Source: Ilumatobacter sp963746265
Lineage (GTDB): Bacteria > Actinomycetota > Acidimicrobiia > Acidimicrobiales > Ilumatobacteraceae
NCBI GenBank assembly: GCA_963746265.1
Contig: CAVVAM010000012.1
Span: forward strand, 62,001-126,000
Direction: 5' to 3'
Length of the DNA stretch: 64,000 bases
Shown here in pieces: positions 32,581-41,984 of this stretch. Numbering within the stretch: the first letter of the stretch is position 1; each line of letters opens with the position of its first letter. The notes beneath the pieces were generated by a model. The model was not told the origin of the DNA. It was given only the letters and a program-made list of their open reading frames with translations, and searched no databases. The translations under genes were made by a program, and so were the position numbers.

Positions 32581-35472
32581 TCATCGTGGCGCGGCCGTCG
32601 CGGGGCCAGAGCCATTGGTCATCATGCGCCTGCGATCGGCGGTTCGACGGCGTGACGACGTGCGGATCGACCACTTGAGCACCTCGGCCGCAAGGAGGAC
32701 CACGCTCGCCAACCCTGCGCAGATCGCCCACTCCCCGGCGGTCAGCGACTCGGTGTCGAAGGCTGCGGAGAGCCACGGCACATGCACGACCGCGATCTGC
32801 GCTGCGACGGTCACGAGTGCGGCGCCCCAGAGGAATCGGTTGGCGAAGACGTCCACGAACGCACTGACCGTGTCGGACCTCGCCGTGAATGCATTGCACA
32901 CCTGAGCGAGCACCAGCGTCGTGAAGGTCATGGTCCGGGCCGTGGCGACATCGCCCGTTCCGCCGAACAGACCGCCGACCAACTCGAGATCGAACGCGAC
33001 CAGGCTCACCACGGCCGTCACACCGCCCACGAAGACGATCGTCGTCGACATCGCTCGGTCGACCACCCGTCGATCGAGCGGCCGGGGCGGCCGATCCATG
33101 ACGTTCTCGACCGACGGATCGACGCCGAGCGCCAACGCGAGGGCGCCGTCGGTCACCAGGTTGATCCAGAGGATCTGGGTCGCCAGCAACGGCACGGCGA
33201 GCTCCCCCGTGCCGGAGCTGAGACCGAGCGTGGACGCGAACATCACGCCGAGGAACACGACGAGCACCTCGCCGGTGTTGGACGCCAGCAGATAACGCAG
33301 GAACTTCTGGATGTCGGCGAAGATCTCGCGGCCTTCACGGACGGCCCGCAGGATCGTGGCGAAGTTGTCGTCGGCGAGAATCATGTCCGCGGCTTCCTTC
33401 GACACCTCGGTCCCGCTTCGACCCATTGCGACGCCGATGTCGGCCTGCTTGAGCGCCGGCGCGTCGTTCACGCCGTCGCCGGTCATCGCCGTGATCCGAC
33501 CCCCGTGCTGCAGGGCCCGAACGAGGCGGAGCTTGTGTTCCGGGTCGACCCGGGCGAAGACGTTCGTGTCCATGACGACGTCGGCGAGCTCGACGTCGCC
33601 GATGGCCGACAGCTCGTGGCCGGTCACGACCGAGGCACCGCCGTCGGTGAGATCGAGCTGCTCGGCGATCCTGGCGGCCGTCCGCGGATGGTCGCCGGTG
33701 ATCATGATCACCCGGACACCGCCGCGGCGTGCATCACGGATCGCGTCACCCACTTCGGCACGCGGAGGGTCCGCGAGACCGACCATGCCGAGCAGGATCA
33801 GCTTCGACTCCGTCCGAGCCAGCTCGTGCTGGTCGTCGATCGGTCGATACGCGACCGCGAGCGTCCGGAGCGCCCGGTCGGCCAGCTCGTCGACTTGTTC
33901 GGCGAGTTCGCGCCGACGAGCGGGGGTCAGGGCCCGGACCGAACCGCCGGACTGCTCGAACGTGCAGTGGTCGAACAGCACGTCGGGCGCACCCTTCGTG
34001 AAGACGACCTGCGAGGTCGCAACGCCGCCGAAGATCTCCTCGGCACCGTTGTCGTTGATCGTCGACATCATCTTGCGTTCGGAGTCGAACGGCAGCTCGT
34101 CGAGACGTACGAAACGGCCACGACGACGGTCGCGGAGCCCGAGCTTCTCCTCGGCCACGAGGAACGCGACCTCGGTCGGATCGCCGCCGACGTCCCATCC
34201 CCCCTCCTCCGCCGGCGCGAGCGACGCGTCATTGACGATGCTGCCGGCGGTGATCACCGCTGCGACCTCTTCCGCGACGACGTCAGCGGGCCCGACCGGG
34301 TCATCGACGACCAGCTCGCCGATCGCTTCGTGCCCGACACCCGTGATCTCGGCGCGACCCGACGGGACGACGACGGCCACGATCGTCATCTCGTTGCGCG
34401 TGAGCGTGCCCGTCTTGTCGGTGCAGATCACGGACGCCGACCCCAACGTCTCGACCGACGACAACCGTTTGACGATCGCGTGGTCGGCGGCCATGCGTTG
34501 CACGCCCAGCGCCAGCACGATCGTCAGGATCGCCGGCAGCCCTTCGGGCACGGCGGCGACGGCCAGCGACACCCCGACCAGCGCTGCGTCGACGAAGTCG
34601 GCGAACGTGGACACGTCCGAGGTGAGCACGATCGTGACGACCACGATGCCCGCCAGGGTCACGACCACGAGACCGAGCATCCGGCCGAGCCAATCGATCT
34701 GTCGCTGCAGCGGCGTCGCGTCCTGATCGGCATCTTCGATCAAACGGGCGATGCGACCGATCTCCGATCGCGTCCCGGTGGCGACGACGATGCCGACGCC
34801 TCGACCGGCCGCGACGGCGGTGCCCTGATGGGCCATGTTGGAGCGATCGGGCACCGGCGTCGACGGAGGTAGCACGCCGACCCCCTTGCTCACCGGGCTG
34901 CTCTCGCCGGTGAGCGCGGCTTCGGCGACCGCCATGCCCGCAGACTCGATCAACCGGCAATCTGCTCCCACGGCATCGCCCTGGGCCAGCACGAGCACGT
35001 CGCCGTGCACCAGTTCCGAGCTCGCGATCTCTCGGCTCCGGCCCTCCCTGACCACGGTGGAGCTCGTGCCGGCCAGGCGCCGCAGCGCCGCGACCGCCTT
35101 GATGGCGCGGTCCTCCTGCCAGGTTCCGATCGCCGCGTTCGCGATCACGATGACCGCGATCACGATCGCCTCGAGCGGTGATCCTTCCGCTCCGTCGGTC
35201 GCCCAGGCGAGCACGGAGATACCGATCGCCACCAGCAGCAGCACCACGAGCGGATCGGTGAACTGATGCGCGACACGGCGCCACAGCGGAGTCGGCGGCG
35301 CCGTCTCGAGTTCGTTCGGACCGAATCGAGCGAGGCGGGCGGCGGCCTCGTTCTCGGTCAACCCCACGGCGGCGTCGGTGCCGGCGCACGCCGCCACGTC
35401 CTCCCAAGCCTGCGACCAGGCCGCCTCCGACGACGGATCGTCGACGTGCTCGCCGAGGTCGGCGAGGCTCAC
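32581..35472 (-). CDS. P-type ATPase, Ca2+-type cation transporter (CtpF-like)
   Basis: 963 aa from GTG 35472, overlapping the upstream CMD stop. Complete P2A architecture: N-terminal cation ATPase domain (LTENEAAARLARFGPNEL), TGES actuator loop, PEGLP in helix M4, phosphorylation site DKTGTLT, ITGDHPRTA, and hinge TGDGVNDAPALKQADIG, then C-terminal helices. PEGLP and the SERCA-like C-terminus point to Ca2+ (or Mn2+) export. M. tuberculosis CtpF (Rv1997), a relative, belongs to the DosR regulon, in line with the other genes here. Confidence 0.92.
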   Translation of the reverse strand: MSLADLGEHVDDPSSEAAWSQAWEDVAACAGTDAAVGLTENEAAARLARFGPNELETAPPTPLWRRVAHQFTDPLVVLLLVAIGISVLAWATDGAEGSPLEAIVIAVIVIANAAIGTWQEDRAIKAVAALRRLAGTSSTVVREGRSREIASSELVHGDVLVLAQGDAVGADCRLIESAGMAVAEAALTGESSPVSKGVGVLPPSTPVPDRSNMAHQGTAVAAGRGVGIVVATGTRSEIGRIARLIEDADQDATPLQRQIDWLGRMLGLVVVTLAGIVVVTIVLTSDVSTFADFVDAALVGVSLAVAAVPEGLPAILTIVLALGVQRMAADHAIVKRLSSVETLGSASVICTDKTGTLTRNEMTIVAVVVPSGRAEITGVGHEAIGELVVDDPVGPADVVAEEVAAVITAGSIVNDASLAPAEEGGWDVGGDPTEVAFLVAEEKLGLRDRRRGRFVRLDELPFDSERKMMSTINDNGAEEIFGGVATSQVVFTKGAPDVLFDHCTFEQSGGSVRALTPARRRELAEQVDELADRALRTLAVAYRPIDDQHELARTESKLILLGMVGLADPPRAEVGDAIRDARRGGVRVIMITGDHPRTAARIAEQLDLTDGGASVVTGHELSAIGDVELADVVMDTNVFARVDPEHKLRLVRALQHGGRITAMTGDGVNDAPALKQADIGVAMGRSGTEVSKEAADMILADDNFATILRAVREGREIFADIQKFLRYLLASNTGEVLVVFLGVMFASTLGLSSGTGELAVPLLATQILWINLVTDGALALALGVDPSVENVMDRPPRPLDRRVVDRAMSTTIVFVGGVTAVVSLVAFDLELVGGLFGGTGDVATARTMTFTTLVLAQVCNAFTARSDTVSAFVDVFANRFLWGAALVTVAAQIAVVHVPWLSAAFDTESLTAGEWAICAGLASVVLLAAEVLKWSIRTSSRRRTADRRRMMTNGSGPATAAPR

Positions 35473-35825
35473 GACTCTGCAGCGGCCTCGAACTGCTCGA
35501 GCGCCGAGACGGCGGTCGTGGCCAGCGTCGAGGCCGGCCCTCCGCCCATCATCACCGCGACCCCGATCGCCTCACTGATCTCTTCACGGCTGGCCCCCGC
35601 CCGGAGGGCGTCATGGGTGTGGAGTGTCACGCAGTCGGCGCAGCCCTCGGCGATCCCGATCGCCATCGCGATCAGTTCCTTGTGAGCGCTCGACAGCGCC
35701 CCGTCGGCCATCGCCGATCGGTGCAGGTCTCCGAAACCTCGCATCTGGTCGGGAAGGAGTTGATTCAGGGACCGGTACCCGGAACGCAACTCCCGGCGCC
35801 TCTCCGGCGCATCGTACGTGTCCAT
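35469..35825 (-). CDS. Carboxymuconolactone decarboxylase/AhpD-like protein
   Basis: 118 aa. The redox motif CADCVTLHTHDALRAGAS (CxxC with following His) is typical of AhpD-type alkylhydroperoxidase and CMD proteins, and MADGALSSAHKELIAMAIGIAEG is the family helix before it. A peroxide-reducing or disulfide role is likely. First gene of an operon with the P-type ATPase and a Usp. Divergent from the PEP synthase operon, sharing the region with the box at 35889. Confidence 0.88.
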   Translation of the reverse strand: MDTYDAPERRRELRSGYRSLNQLLPDQMRGFGDLHRSAMADGALSSAHKELIAMAIGIAEGCADCVTLHTHDALRAGASREEISEAIGVAVMMGGGPASTLATTAVSALEQFEAAAES

Positions 35826-35871
35826 TTCTCGTCCTCTCCTCGGTCCGTTCTCGATGCCATCAGAACCGAAT

Positions 35872-35916
35872 GGCGGGTCCGGCGTCTAGGGCCGATCGTC
35901 CTGCCTCGGACCCGCC
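35872..35916. promoter_or_regulatory. DosR-like box inside a 10-bp inverted repeat
   Basis: GGGCCGATCGTCCT (35889-35902) satisfies RGGNCNNNNGNCCY in full. It is enclosed by perfect 10-bp arms GGCGGGTCCG (35872-35881) and CGGACCCGCC (35907-35916). The element lies 47-91 bp from the CMD start and 57-101 bp from the PEP synthase start, a shared divergent promoter region for two operons of the stress island. Confidence 0.6.
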
Positions 35917-35972
35917 AGAAAAGGGGCCGTTTGCCACTGAACAGCGAATCGGACCAGCCGTACCGTCAGGCC

Positions 35973-38261
35973 ATGGGCACCGACACCGCAGTCCCGACGA
36001 CGGCAACAGGAACCGGGGCGGCGATCAAGCGCATCGCCGACATCGGTTTGGACGACGTACCGAGTGTGGGTGGCAAAGGCGCCAACCTCGGTGAGCTGAC
36101 GCGATGCGGGCTCCCCGTACCGGACGGCTTCGTGGTCACGGCCGAATCGTTCATCGCAGCGATGGACGCGGCCGGTTGCCGCTCCGAGCTCTCCGACGGC
36201 ACCTCGACGGCCCCAACTCAGGACGAGGTCGATCTCGCCCGCTTCGCGGAGCGTGCCCGCACGCTCGTCCGTGCGTCCGGGGTGCCGTCGGAACTGGCGG
36301 ATGCGATCGAGCAGGCGCGGGCCGAGTCGGCGGCCGCGTCGCCGACCAGCCGGCTCGCAGTTCGGTCGTCGGCGACCGCCGAGGACTCGTCCGACACGTC
36401 GTTCGCCGGCATGCACGCATCGTTCACGAACGTCGACGACGAACAGCTCGTCGACCGGATCCTCGATTGCTGGGTGTCACTGTACGGCGACCGCGCCGTC
36501 GCCTATCGCGCCGAGCGTGGTCTCACCGACGAGCCCGCGATTGCCGTGGTCGTGCAGGAGATGCTCGCCAGCGATCGCTCGGGCGTGATGTTCACGACCG
36601 ACGACGCCGGGGCCTCGATCGTGATCGAGGCCGCGTTCGGGCTCGGCGAGTTCGTCGTCGCCGGCACGATCGAGCCCGACTCGTACCACGTCGATCGGGG
36701 AACGGGCCGGCTGACCGAGATCCACCTCGGCGACAAGTCGTCGGCGCTCATGAGCACCGACGACGGCGAGGAGATCACACCCATCGATGCCGCCCGGGCG
36801 GCGTCACAGGTGCTGACACCGCTGGAGATCGTGCAGCTGTCGAAGCTGGGCGTGGCGATCGAGGAGCACTACGGCTGTCCGCAGGACATCGAGTGGGCCT
36901 TCGTCGGTGACGACCTCTGGTTCGTACAATCGCGACCGATCACGTTTCGACCGACGCGGCCGGACCGGAACGTGCTGCTCCGAGGTCTCGGAGTCGGACG
37001 CGGGCGTGCCAGCGGGAAGGTCCGGATCCTCACCAGCCCCAAGGAGGGCAAGCAACTCCTCGACGGAGAGGTACTCGTCGCCAAGATGACCTCGCCCGAC
37101 TGGGTGCCGACGCTCCGCCGGGCCGCTGCCCTCGTCACCGATGCCGGAGGAAGTACCTGCCACGCGGCCATCGTCAGTCGCGAGCTCGGGTTGCCGGGCG
37201 TGGTCGGCACACGGGTGGCGACGAGCGAACTCAAGAACGGCGACCTCGTCACCGTCGACGCGGCGAGCGGCCAGATCCTCTCGGGTGCCGTCGAAGCGGA
37301 CATGCCGCCCACCGTGGCCCCGACATCGACCGTGGAGCCGTCGGCTGCTGAGGCACTGGCGACCAGGCTGTACGTCAATCTCGCCGTGGCCGATCGTGCC
37401 GTCGAGGTGGCGGCGCTCCCCGTCGACGGCGTCGGCCTGCTCCGCGGCGAGTTCATGATCACGTCGGCACTCGACGGCATCCACCCCCGGAAACTCATCG
37501 CCGACCGCGAATCGGCCCGCTTCATCGACGGGATGACCGGTGAGCTGTCGCAGATCGCCGGAGCGTTCTTCCCGCGGCCCGTCGTCTACCGGACGATGGA
37601 CTTCCGGACCAACGAGTTCCGCAACCTCACGGGTGGAGATCGGTACGAACCGCACGAGGAGAACCCGATGATCGGGTTCCGCGGCTGTTACCGCTACATC
37701 AAGGACCCGGAGACGTTCGCACTGGAACTCGAAGCGCTGGCCCGCACGCGTGAACGATTCCCGAACCTGCACGTGATGATCCCCTTCGTCAGAACGACGT
37801 GGGAGCTCGAAGCCTGCCTCGAGGCGATCGACGCCAGTCCACTCGGTCGAGACCGGAGCCTTCGGATGTGGGTGATGGCGGAGGTCCCCTCGATCGTGTA
37901 CCGGGTACCCGACTACGCCGCCCTCGGCATCCACGGCGTCTCGATCGGCAGCAACGATCTCACCCAGCTGATGCTGGGCGTCGACCGCGACTCGGAGATC
38001 TGCGCCGAGCTGTTCGACGCCAACGACGACGCCGTCAAGTGGGCGATCGAACAGATCATCGAGTCGTGCCGCACGGCGGGCATCACCTCGTCACTCTGCG
38101 GCCAGGCGCCCTCGGATCATCCGGAGTTCGCGGAGTTCCTGGTCCGGGCCGGCATCGACTCCATCTCGGTCAACCCCGACGTCGCCCGCGACGTCCGGGC
38201 GACGATCGCCGGTGCCGAACGCCGGATCATGATGAGCGCGGCCCGGGGGTCCGACCGATGA
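35973..38261 (+). CDS. ppsA: Phosphoenolpyruvate synthase
   Basis: 762 aa from ATG 35973; the frame is open far upstream but without a start in context. ATP-grasp domain (VGGKGANLGELTRCGLPVPDGFVVT, RSSATAEDSSDTSFAGMHASF), swivelling phosphohistidine domain with catalytic His in GGSTCHAAIVSRELGLPGVVG (about 400), and PEP-binding barrel with LLRGEFM, GFRGCYRY and GSNDLTQLMLGVDRD. It converts pyruvate plus ATP to PEP, AMP and phosphate. The next gene overlaps by 4 bp. Confidence 0.9.
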   Translation: MGTDTAVPTTATGTGAAIKRIADIGLDDVPSVGGKGANLGELTRCGLPVPDGFVVTAESFIAAMDAAGCRSELSDGTSTAPTQDEVDLARFAERARTLVRASGVPSELADAIEQARAESAAASPTSRLAVRSSATAEDSSDTSFAGMHASFTNVDDEQLVDRILDCWVSLYGDRAVAYRAERGLTDEPAIAVVVQEMLASDRSGVMFTTDDAGASIVIEAAFGLGEFVVAGTIEPDSYHVDRGTGRLTEIHLGDKSSALMSTDDGEEITPIDAARAASQVLTPLEIVQLSKLGVAIEEHYGCPQDIEWAFVGDDLWFVQSRPITFRPTRPDRNVLLRGLGVGRGRASGKVRILTSPKEGKQLLDGEVLVAKMTSPDWVPTLRRAAALVTDAGGSTCHAAIVSRELGLPGVVGTRVATSELKNGDLVTVDAASGQILSGAVEADMPPTVAPTSTVEPSAAEALATRLYVNLAVADRAVEVAALPVDGVGLLRGEFMITSALDGIHPRKLIADRESARFIDGMTGELSQIAGAFFPRPVVYRTMDFRTNEFRNLTGGDRYEPHEENPMIGFRGCYRYIKDPETFALELEALARTRERFPNLHVMIPFVRTTWELEACLEAIDASPLGRDRSLRMWVMAEVPSIVYRVPDYAALGIHGVSIGSNDLTQLMLGVDRDSEICAELFDANDDAVKWAIEQIIESCRTAGITSSLCGQAPSDHPEFAEFLVRAGIDSISVNPDVARDVRATIAGAERRIMMSAARGSDR

Positions 38262-39985
38262 CGCTGTCCACCACCACCACCACGACCACGACGACGGCGT
38301 CATCGGTCGGGTCGGGCGAACCGCTCAACATCGCCACCCACATCGTCGATCGCCACGTCGCGGACGGCCGCGGCGACGAGCTCGCCATGCGGTTCCTGGG
38401 CCTCGACCTCGACTCCGCACCCACCGACTACACCTATCGCGGCCTCGCCGACGAATCGTCTCGGGTTGCCACCGCACTCCGAGACCTCGGCCTCGAACTC
38501 GGCGAGACGGTGTTCCTGCTGGCCGGTCGCGTCCCGCGCCTGTACGTCGCGGCGCTCGGCACGTGGAAGGCAGGTGGCGTCGTCTGCCCGCTGTTCGCGG
38601 CGTTCGGCCCCGAACCGATCCGGCAGCGACTCGAACTCGGCGACGCCCGCGTCCTCGTCACCACGGCCTCGCTCTACCGGCGCAAGATCACGCCGATCCG
38701 TGATCGGATCCCGTTCATCCGCCACATCCTGATCATCGATGTCGACGCCGACCAGGCGCCCGACGGCACCCTGTCGCTCCCGGCCCTGATCGACTCGGCC
38801 GTCGATCCGGCGCCCGACGTCCTGACCAGGGCCGACGATCCTGCGATCCTGCATTTCACGTCGGGCACCACCGGCACGCCCAAGGGTGCCGTGCACGTGC
38901 ACGAGGCCGTGGTCTCACACGCCGGCTCGGGCGCCGATGTGCTCGGCCTCGCACCGGGTGATGTGTACTGGTGTACGGCCGACCCCGGCTGGGTGACCGG
39001 CACCAGCTACGGCATCATCGCTCCGCTCGCGGTCGGAGTCGGCACGGTGGTAGACGAAGCCGAGTTCGACGCCCGGCGCTGGTACGACGTCCTCGAACGG
39101 GAGCGGGTGACGGTCTGGTACACCGCCCCGACGGCGATCCGGATGCTGATGCGGGCGGGCAATGAACTGCCCATGGAGCACGACCTCGACCACCTGCGGC
39201 TCGTGTTCAGCGTGGGTGAGCCGCTCGGGGCACAGGCCGTCGAGTGGGGCCGAGAGGCGCTCGGTGTGCCGATCCGGGACACGTGGTGGCAGACGGAGAC
39301 CGGATCGATCATGATCGCCACGCCGCACGACGGCCCCATTCGCCCGGGTTCGATGGGTCAGCCGGTCATGGGACTGAAGATCGGACTGCTCGAGTGCAAC
39401 GACGTGGGCGAGCTCACGCTCACCGACGGTCACGTCGTCGAAATCGACGACCCCGACCGCGTCGGGATGATCGCGATCCGACCGGGCTGGCCGTCGATGT
39501 TCCGGGGCTACCTCCACGCCGAGGACCGGTACCGTTCTGCGTTCGCCGACGGCTGGTACCTGTCCGGCGACCTCGCCCGACGAGATGCGGATGGTGCGTA
39601 CTGGTTCGTCGGCCGAGCCGACGACGTGATCAAGACCGCCGGTCACCTGATCGGGCCGTTCGAAGTCGAACGTGTCCTGTCCGCCCATCCCGATGTCGTC
39701 GCCGCCGGCGTCTACGGGGTGCCCGACGACCTCGCAGGTCAGGTGATCCACGCCGAGGTCGTGCTCCGCGACGGCGACGACGTCGACGTCGATCGCGCGC
39801 TGGTCGACGTCCGGGGCCATGCTCGACGGACCCTCGGACCTGCCCTCGCGCCCCGATCGATCGTCGCGGTCGACACGCTGCCGATCACCCGGAGCGGGAA
39901 GGTCATGCGGCGGCTGATGCGAGCACGCGCGCTCGGCCTCCCCGAAGGCGACACGTCGACACTCGAAGGTGGGAGCGAGACATGA
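38258..39985 (+). CDS. Acetate--CoA ligase/acyl-CoA synthetase (AcsA-like)
   Basis: 575 aa. AMP-binding motif LHFTSGTTGTPKGAVHVH, acetyl-CoA synthetase hallmark DTWWQTETGSIMIATPH, and GRADDVIKTAGHLIGPFEVE. The C-terminal lysine motif is TRSGKVMRR. The N-terminus carries nine consecutive threonines encoded by ACC/ACG repeats directly after MTLS. Activates acetate (or a short acid) to the CoA ester; with PEP synthase and pyruvate dehydrogenase it forms an acetyl/pyruvate node. 4-bp overlaps on both sides. Confidence 0.85.
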   Translation: MTLSTTTTTTTTTASSVGSGEPLNIATHIVDRHVADGRGDELAMRFLGLDLDSAPTDYTYRGLADESSRVATALRDLGLELGETVFLLAGRVPRLYVAALGTWKAGGVVCPLFAAFGPEPIRQRLELGDARVLVTTASLYRRKITPIRDRIPFIRHILIIDVDADQAPDGTLSLPALIDSAVDPAPDVLTRADDPAILHFTSGTTGTPKGAVHVHEAVVSHAGSGADVLGLAPGDVYWCTADPGWVTGTSYGIIAPLAVGVGTVVDEAEFDARRWYDVLERERVTVWYTAPTAIRMLMRAGNELPMEHDLDHLRLVFSVGEPLGAQAVEWGREALGVPIRDTWWQTETGSIMIATPHDGPIRPGSMGQPVMGLKIGLLECNDVGELTLTDGHVVEIDDPDRVGMIAIRPGWPSMFRGYLHAEDRYRSAFADGWYLSGDLARRDADGAYWFVGRADDVIKTAGHLIGPFEVERVLSAHPDVVAAGVYGVPDDLAGQVIHAEVVLRDGDDVDVDRALVDVRGHARRTLGPALAPRSIVAVDTLPITRSGKVMRRLMRARALGLPEGDTSTLEGGSET

Positions 39986-40953
39986 CGAACGGCAGCGACG
40001 GACTCGAACTGTTGCGTCGAATGGTGCTCATCCGACGCTTCGAGGAACGGTGCGCACAGCTCTATCAACAATCACAGATCCACGGCTTCCTCCACCTGTA
40101 CATCGGAGAGGAAGCAGTGGCGGTCGGCGTGATCGATGCGCTCGGGCCCGACGACGGCGTCGTGGCGACGTACCGCGAGCACGGACACGCCCTCATGAAG
40201 GGAGTGTCGGCAGGCGCGGTGATGGCCGAGATGTTCGGCCGGACCGACGGATGTTCCGGCGGTCGCGGCGGCTCGATGCACCTGTTCGACGCGGGCCACC
40301 GGTTCTACGGCGGGAATGCGATCGTCGGCGGCGGCCTGCCGCTGGCCGTCGGGCTCGCACTCGCAGATGTCGAGTTGGGCCGCCCGGCCATCACCGCGTG
40401 CTTCTTCGGCGAGGGCGCCGTCGCCGAGGGTGAATTCCACGAGGCGATGAACCTGGCTGCGCTGTGGTCGCTGCCGGTGCTGTTCTGCTGCGAGAACAAC
40501 CTGTACGCGATGGGCACGGCGCTCACACGGTCACAGGCCGATGCCGATCTCACCCTCCGGGCCGCGACCTACGGAATGCCGGCGGTGACCGTCGACGGCA
40601 TGGACGTCACCGCCGTCGCGGCCGCCGCGCACGATGCCGTCGCCGGCATGCGCACGGACGGCGGTCCGCGGTTCCTCGAGCTGCAGACCTACCGCTTCCG
40701 TGCCCACTCGATGTACGACCCGGAGTTGTACCGGGACAAGCACGAGGTGGCGGAGTGGCGCGACCGCGATCCGATTCACCTCCTCGTGCAACAGCTCCGG
40801 TCGGAGGGCCGCCTGGACCAAGGCGCCCTCGAGGTGATCGAGCAGGGGGTTCGGGCCGAGATCGACGATGCCGTCGAGTTCGGGATGCGATCCCCGTTGG
40901 AGCCCGTAGAGCAACTCCTTCGCCACGTCTACGCCGAGGAGACGAGCTCATGA
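39982..40953 (+). CDS. Pyruvate/acetoin dehydrogenase E1 component, alpha subunit
   Basis: 323 aa, usual for PdhA/AcoA. YREHGHALMKGV, GRGGSMHLFD and the thiamine diphosphate motif GEGAVAEGEFHEAMNLAALWSLPVLFCCENN are seen (GEG where GDG is common). ELQTYRFRAHSMYDPELYR near the end is the phosphorylation-loop region. Substrate could be pyruvate, acetoin or a branched 2-oxo acid; the neighbours favour pyruvate. Confidence 0.88.
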   Translation: MTNGSDGLELLRRMVLIRRFEERCAQLYQQSQIHGFLHLYIGEEAVAVGVIDALGPDDGVVATYREHGHALMKGVSAGAVMAEMFGRTDGCSGGRGGSMHLFDAGHRFYGGNAIVGGGLPLAVGLALADVELGRPAITACFFGEGAVAEGEFHEAMNLAALWSLPVLFCCENNLYAMGTALTRSQADADLTLRAATYGMPAVTVDGMDVTAVAAAAHDAVAGMRTDGGPRFLELQTYRFRAHSMYDPELYRDKHEVAEWRDRDPIHLLVQQLRSEGRLDQGALEVIEQGVRAEIDDAVEFGMRSPLEPVEQLLRHVYAEETSS

Positions 40954-41984
40954 CGCACACCGATCACACCACGTCGCCGGCGGTCGAGTCGACCACCTCG
41001 ACGATGACCTGCCGCGAGGCGATGCGAGCCGCGATCAGTGCCGCGATCGCCGGCGACGACCGCGTGTTCATCATGGGCGAGGACGTCGGCCGATACGGCG
41101 GATGCTTCGCGGTGACCGCCGGGCTCCTCGAACGGTTCGGCGAGCGTCGCATCCGCGACACCCCGCTGTCCGAGTCGGGGTTCGTCGGAGCCGGCGTCGG
41201 GGCGGCGATCGGAGGACTCCGTCCGATCGTCGAGATCATGACCGTCAACTTCAGCCTGCTCGCGCTCGACCAGATCATGAACACCGCTGCCACGTTCCGT
41301 CACATGTCCGGCGGCCAGATCGGGGTGCCACTGGTGATTCGCACGACGACCGGCGGCGGTCGGCAACTGGCGGCGCAGCACAGTCACAGTCTCGACGGGT
41401 GGTTCGCGCACATTCCGGGCATCAAAGTCGTGACACCGTCCACCGCCGACGACTTCCGGTGGATGCTGGCTCGGGCGCTCGCCGACCCGGATCCGGTGCT
41501 GATCTTCGAGCATGGAGCGTTGTACGGCGTCTCCGGCCCCGTCAGCGAAACCGATCCGGGAATCCCCAACGAGGCGGCGCTGGTTCGGCGAGCCGGGCGC
41601 GATGTCACGATCGTCACGTACGGCGGCACGTTGCTCCCGACGCTCGAGGCCGCCGATCGCCTGGCCGGAGACGGCATCGATGTCGAAGTCGTCGATCTCC
41701 GGTCGCTCCGGCCCCTCGACGACGCCACGATCATGGCGTCGATCGAGCGGACCCATCGGGTCGTGATCGTCGACGAGGGGTGGCGCTCGGGTGGCATCTC
41801 GGCAGAGATCTCGAGCCGAATCGTCGAGCAGGCGTTCTTCGAGCTCGACGCGGCGCCAGCGCGGGTCTGCACTGCCGAGGTGCCACTCCCCTACCCCAGC
41901 CATCTCGAACAGGCAGCGCTCCCGAACGTCGACCGGATCGTCGCGGCGACGAGCGCCTTGCTCGAACCGGATGCCGGGCCATGA
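40950..41984 (+). CDS. Pyruvate/acetoin dehydrogenase E1 component, beta subunit
   Basis: 344 aa. MGEDVGRYGGCFAVT, RIRDTPLSESGFVGAGVGAAIGGLRPIVE and EIMTVNFSLLALDQIMNTAA are typical PdhB features, and EHGALYGVSG and VDLRSLRPLDDATI follow. The first 18 residues are a Ser/Thr-rich extension (ESTTSTMTC) that is not part of the domain. Overlaps E1 alpha and E2 by 4 bp. Confidence 0.9.
   Translation: MTHTDHTTSPAVESTTSTMTCREAMRAAISAAIAGDDRVFIMGEDVGRYGGCFAVTAGLLERFGERRIRDTPLSESGFVGAGVGAAIGGLRPIVEIMTVNFSLLALDQIMNTAATFRHMSGGQIGVPLVIRTTTGGGRQLAAQHSHSLDGWFAHIPGIKVVTPSTADDFRWMLARALADPDPVLIFEHGALYGVSGPVSETDPGIPNEAALVRRAGRDVTIVTYGGTLLPTLEAADRLAGDGIDVEVVDLRSLRPLDDATIMASIERTHRVVIVDEGWRSGGISAEISSRIVEQAFFELDAAPARVCTAEVPLPYPSHLEQAALPNVDRIVAATSALLEPDAGP

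Noticed and set aside
32782..34872. A nearly 700-codon plus-strand frame opposite the P-type ATPase
   Set aside because: Its composition is that of a reverse-complement shadow (many His, Arg, Asp), while the minus strand carries every ATPase motif.
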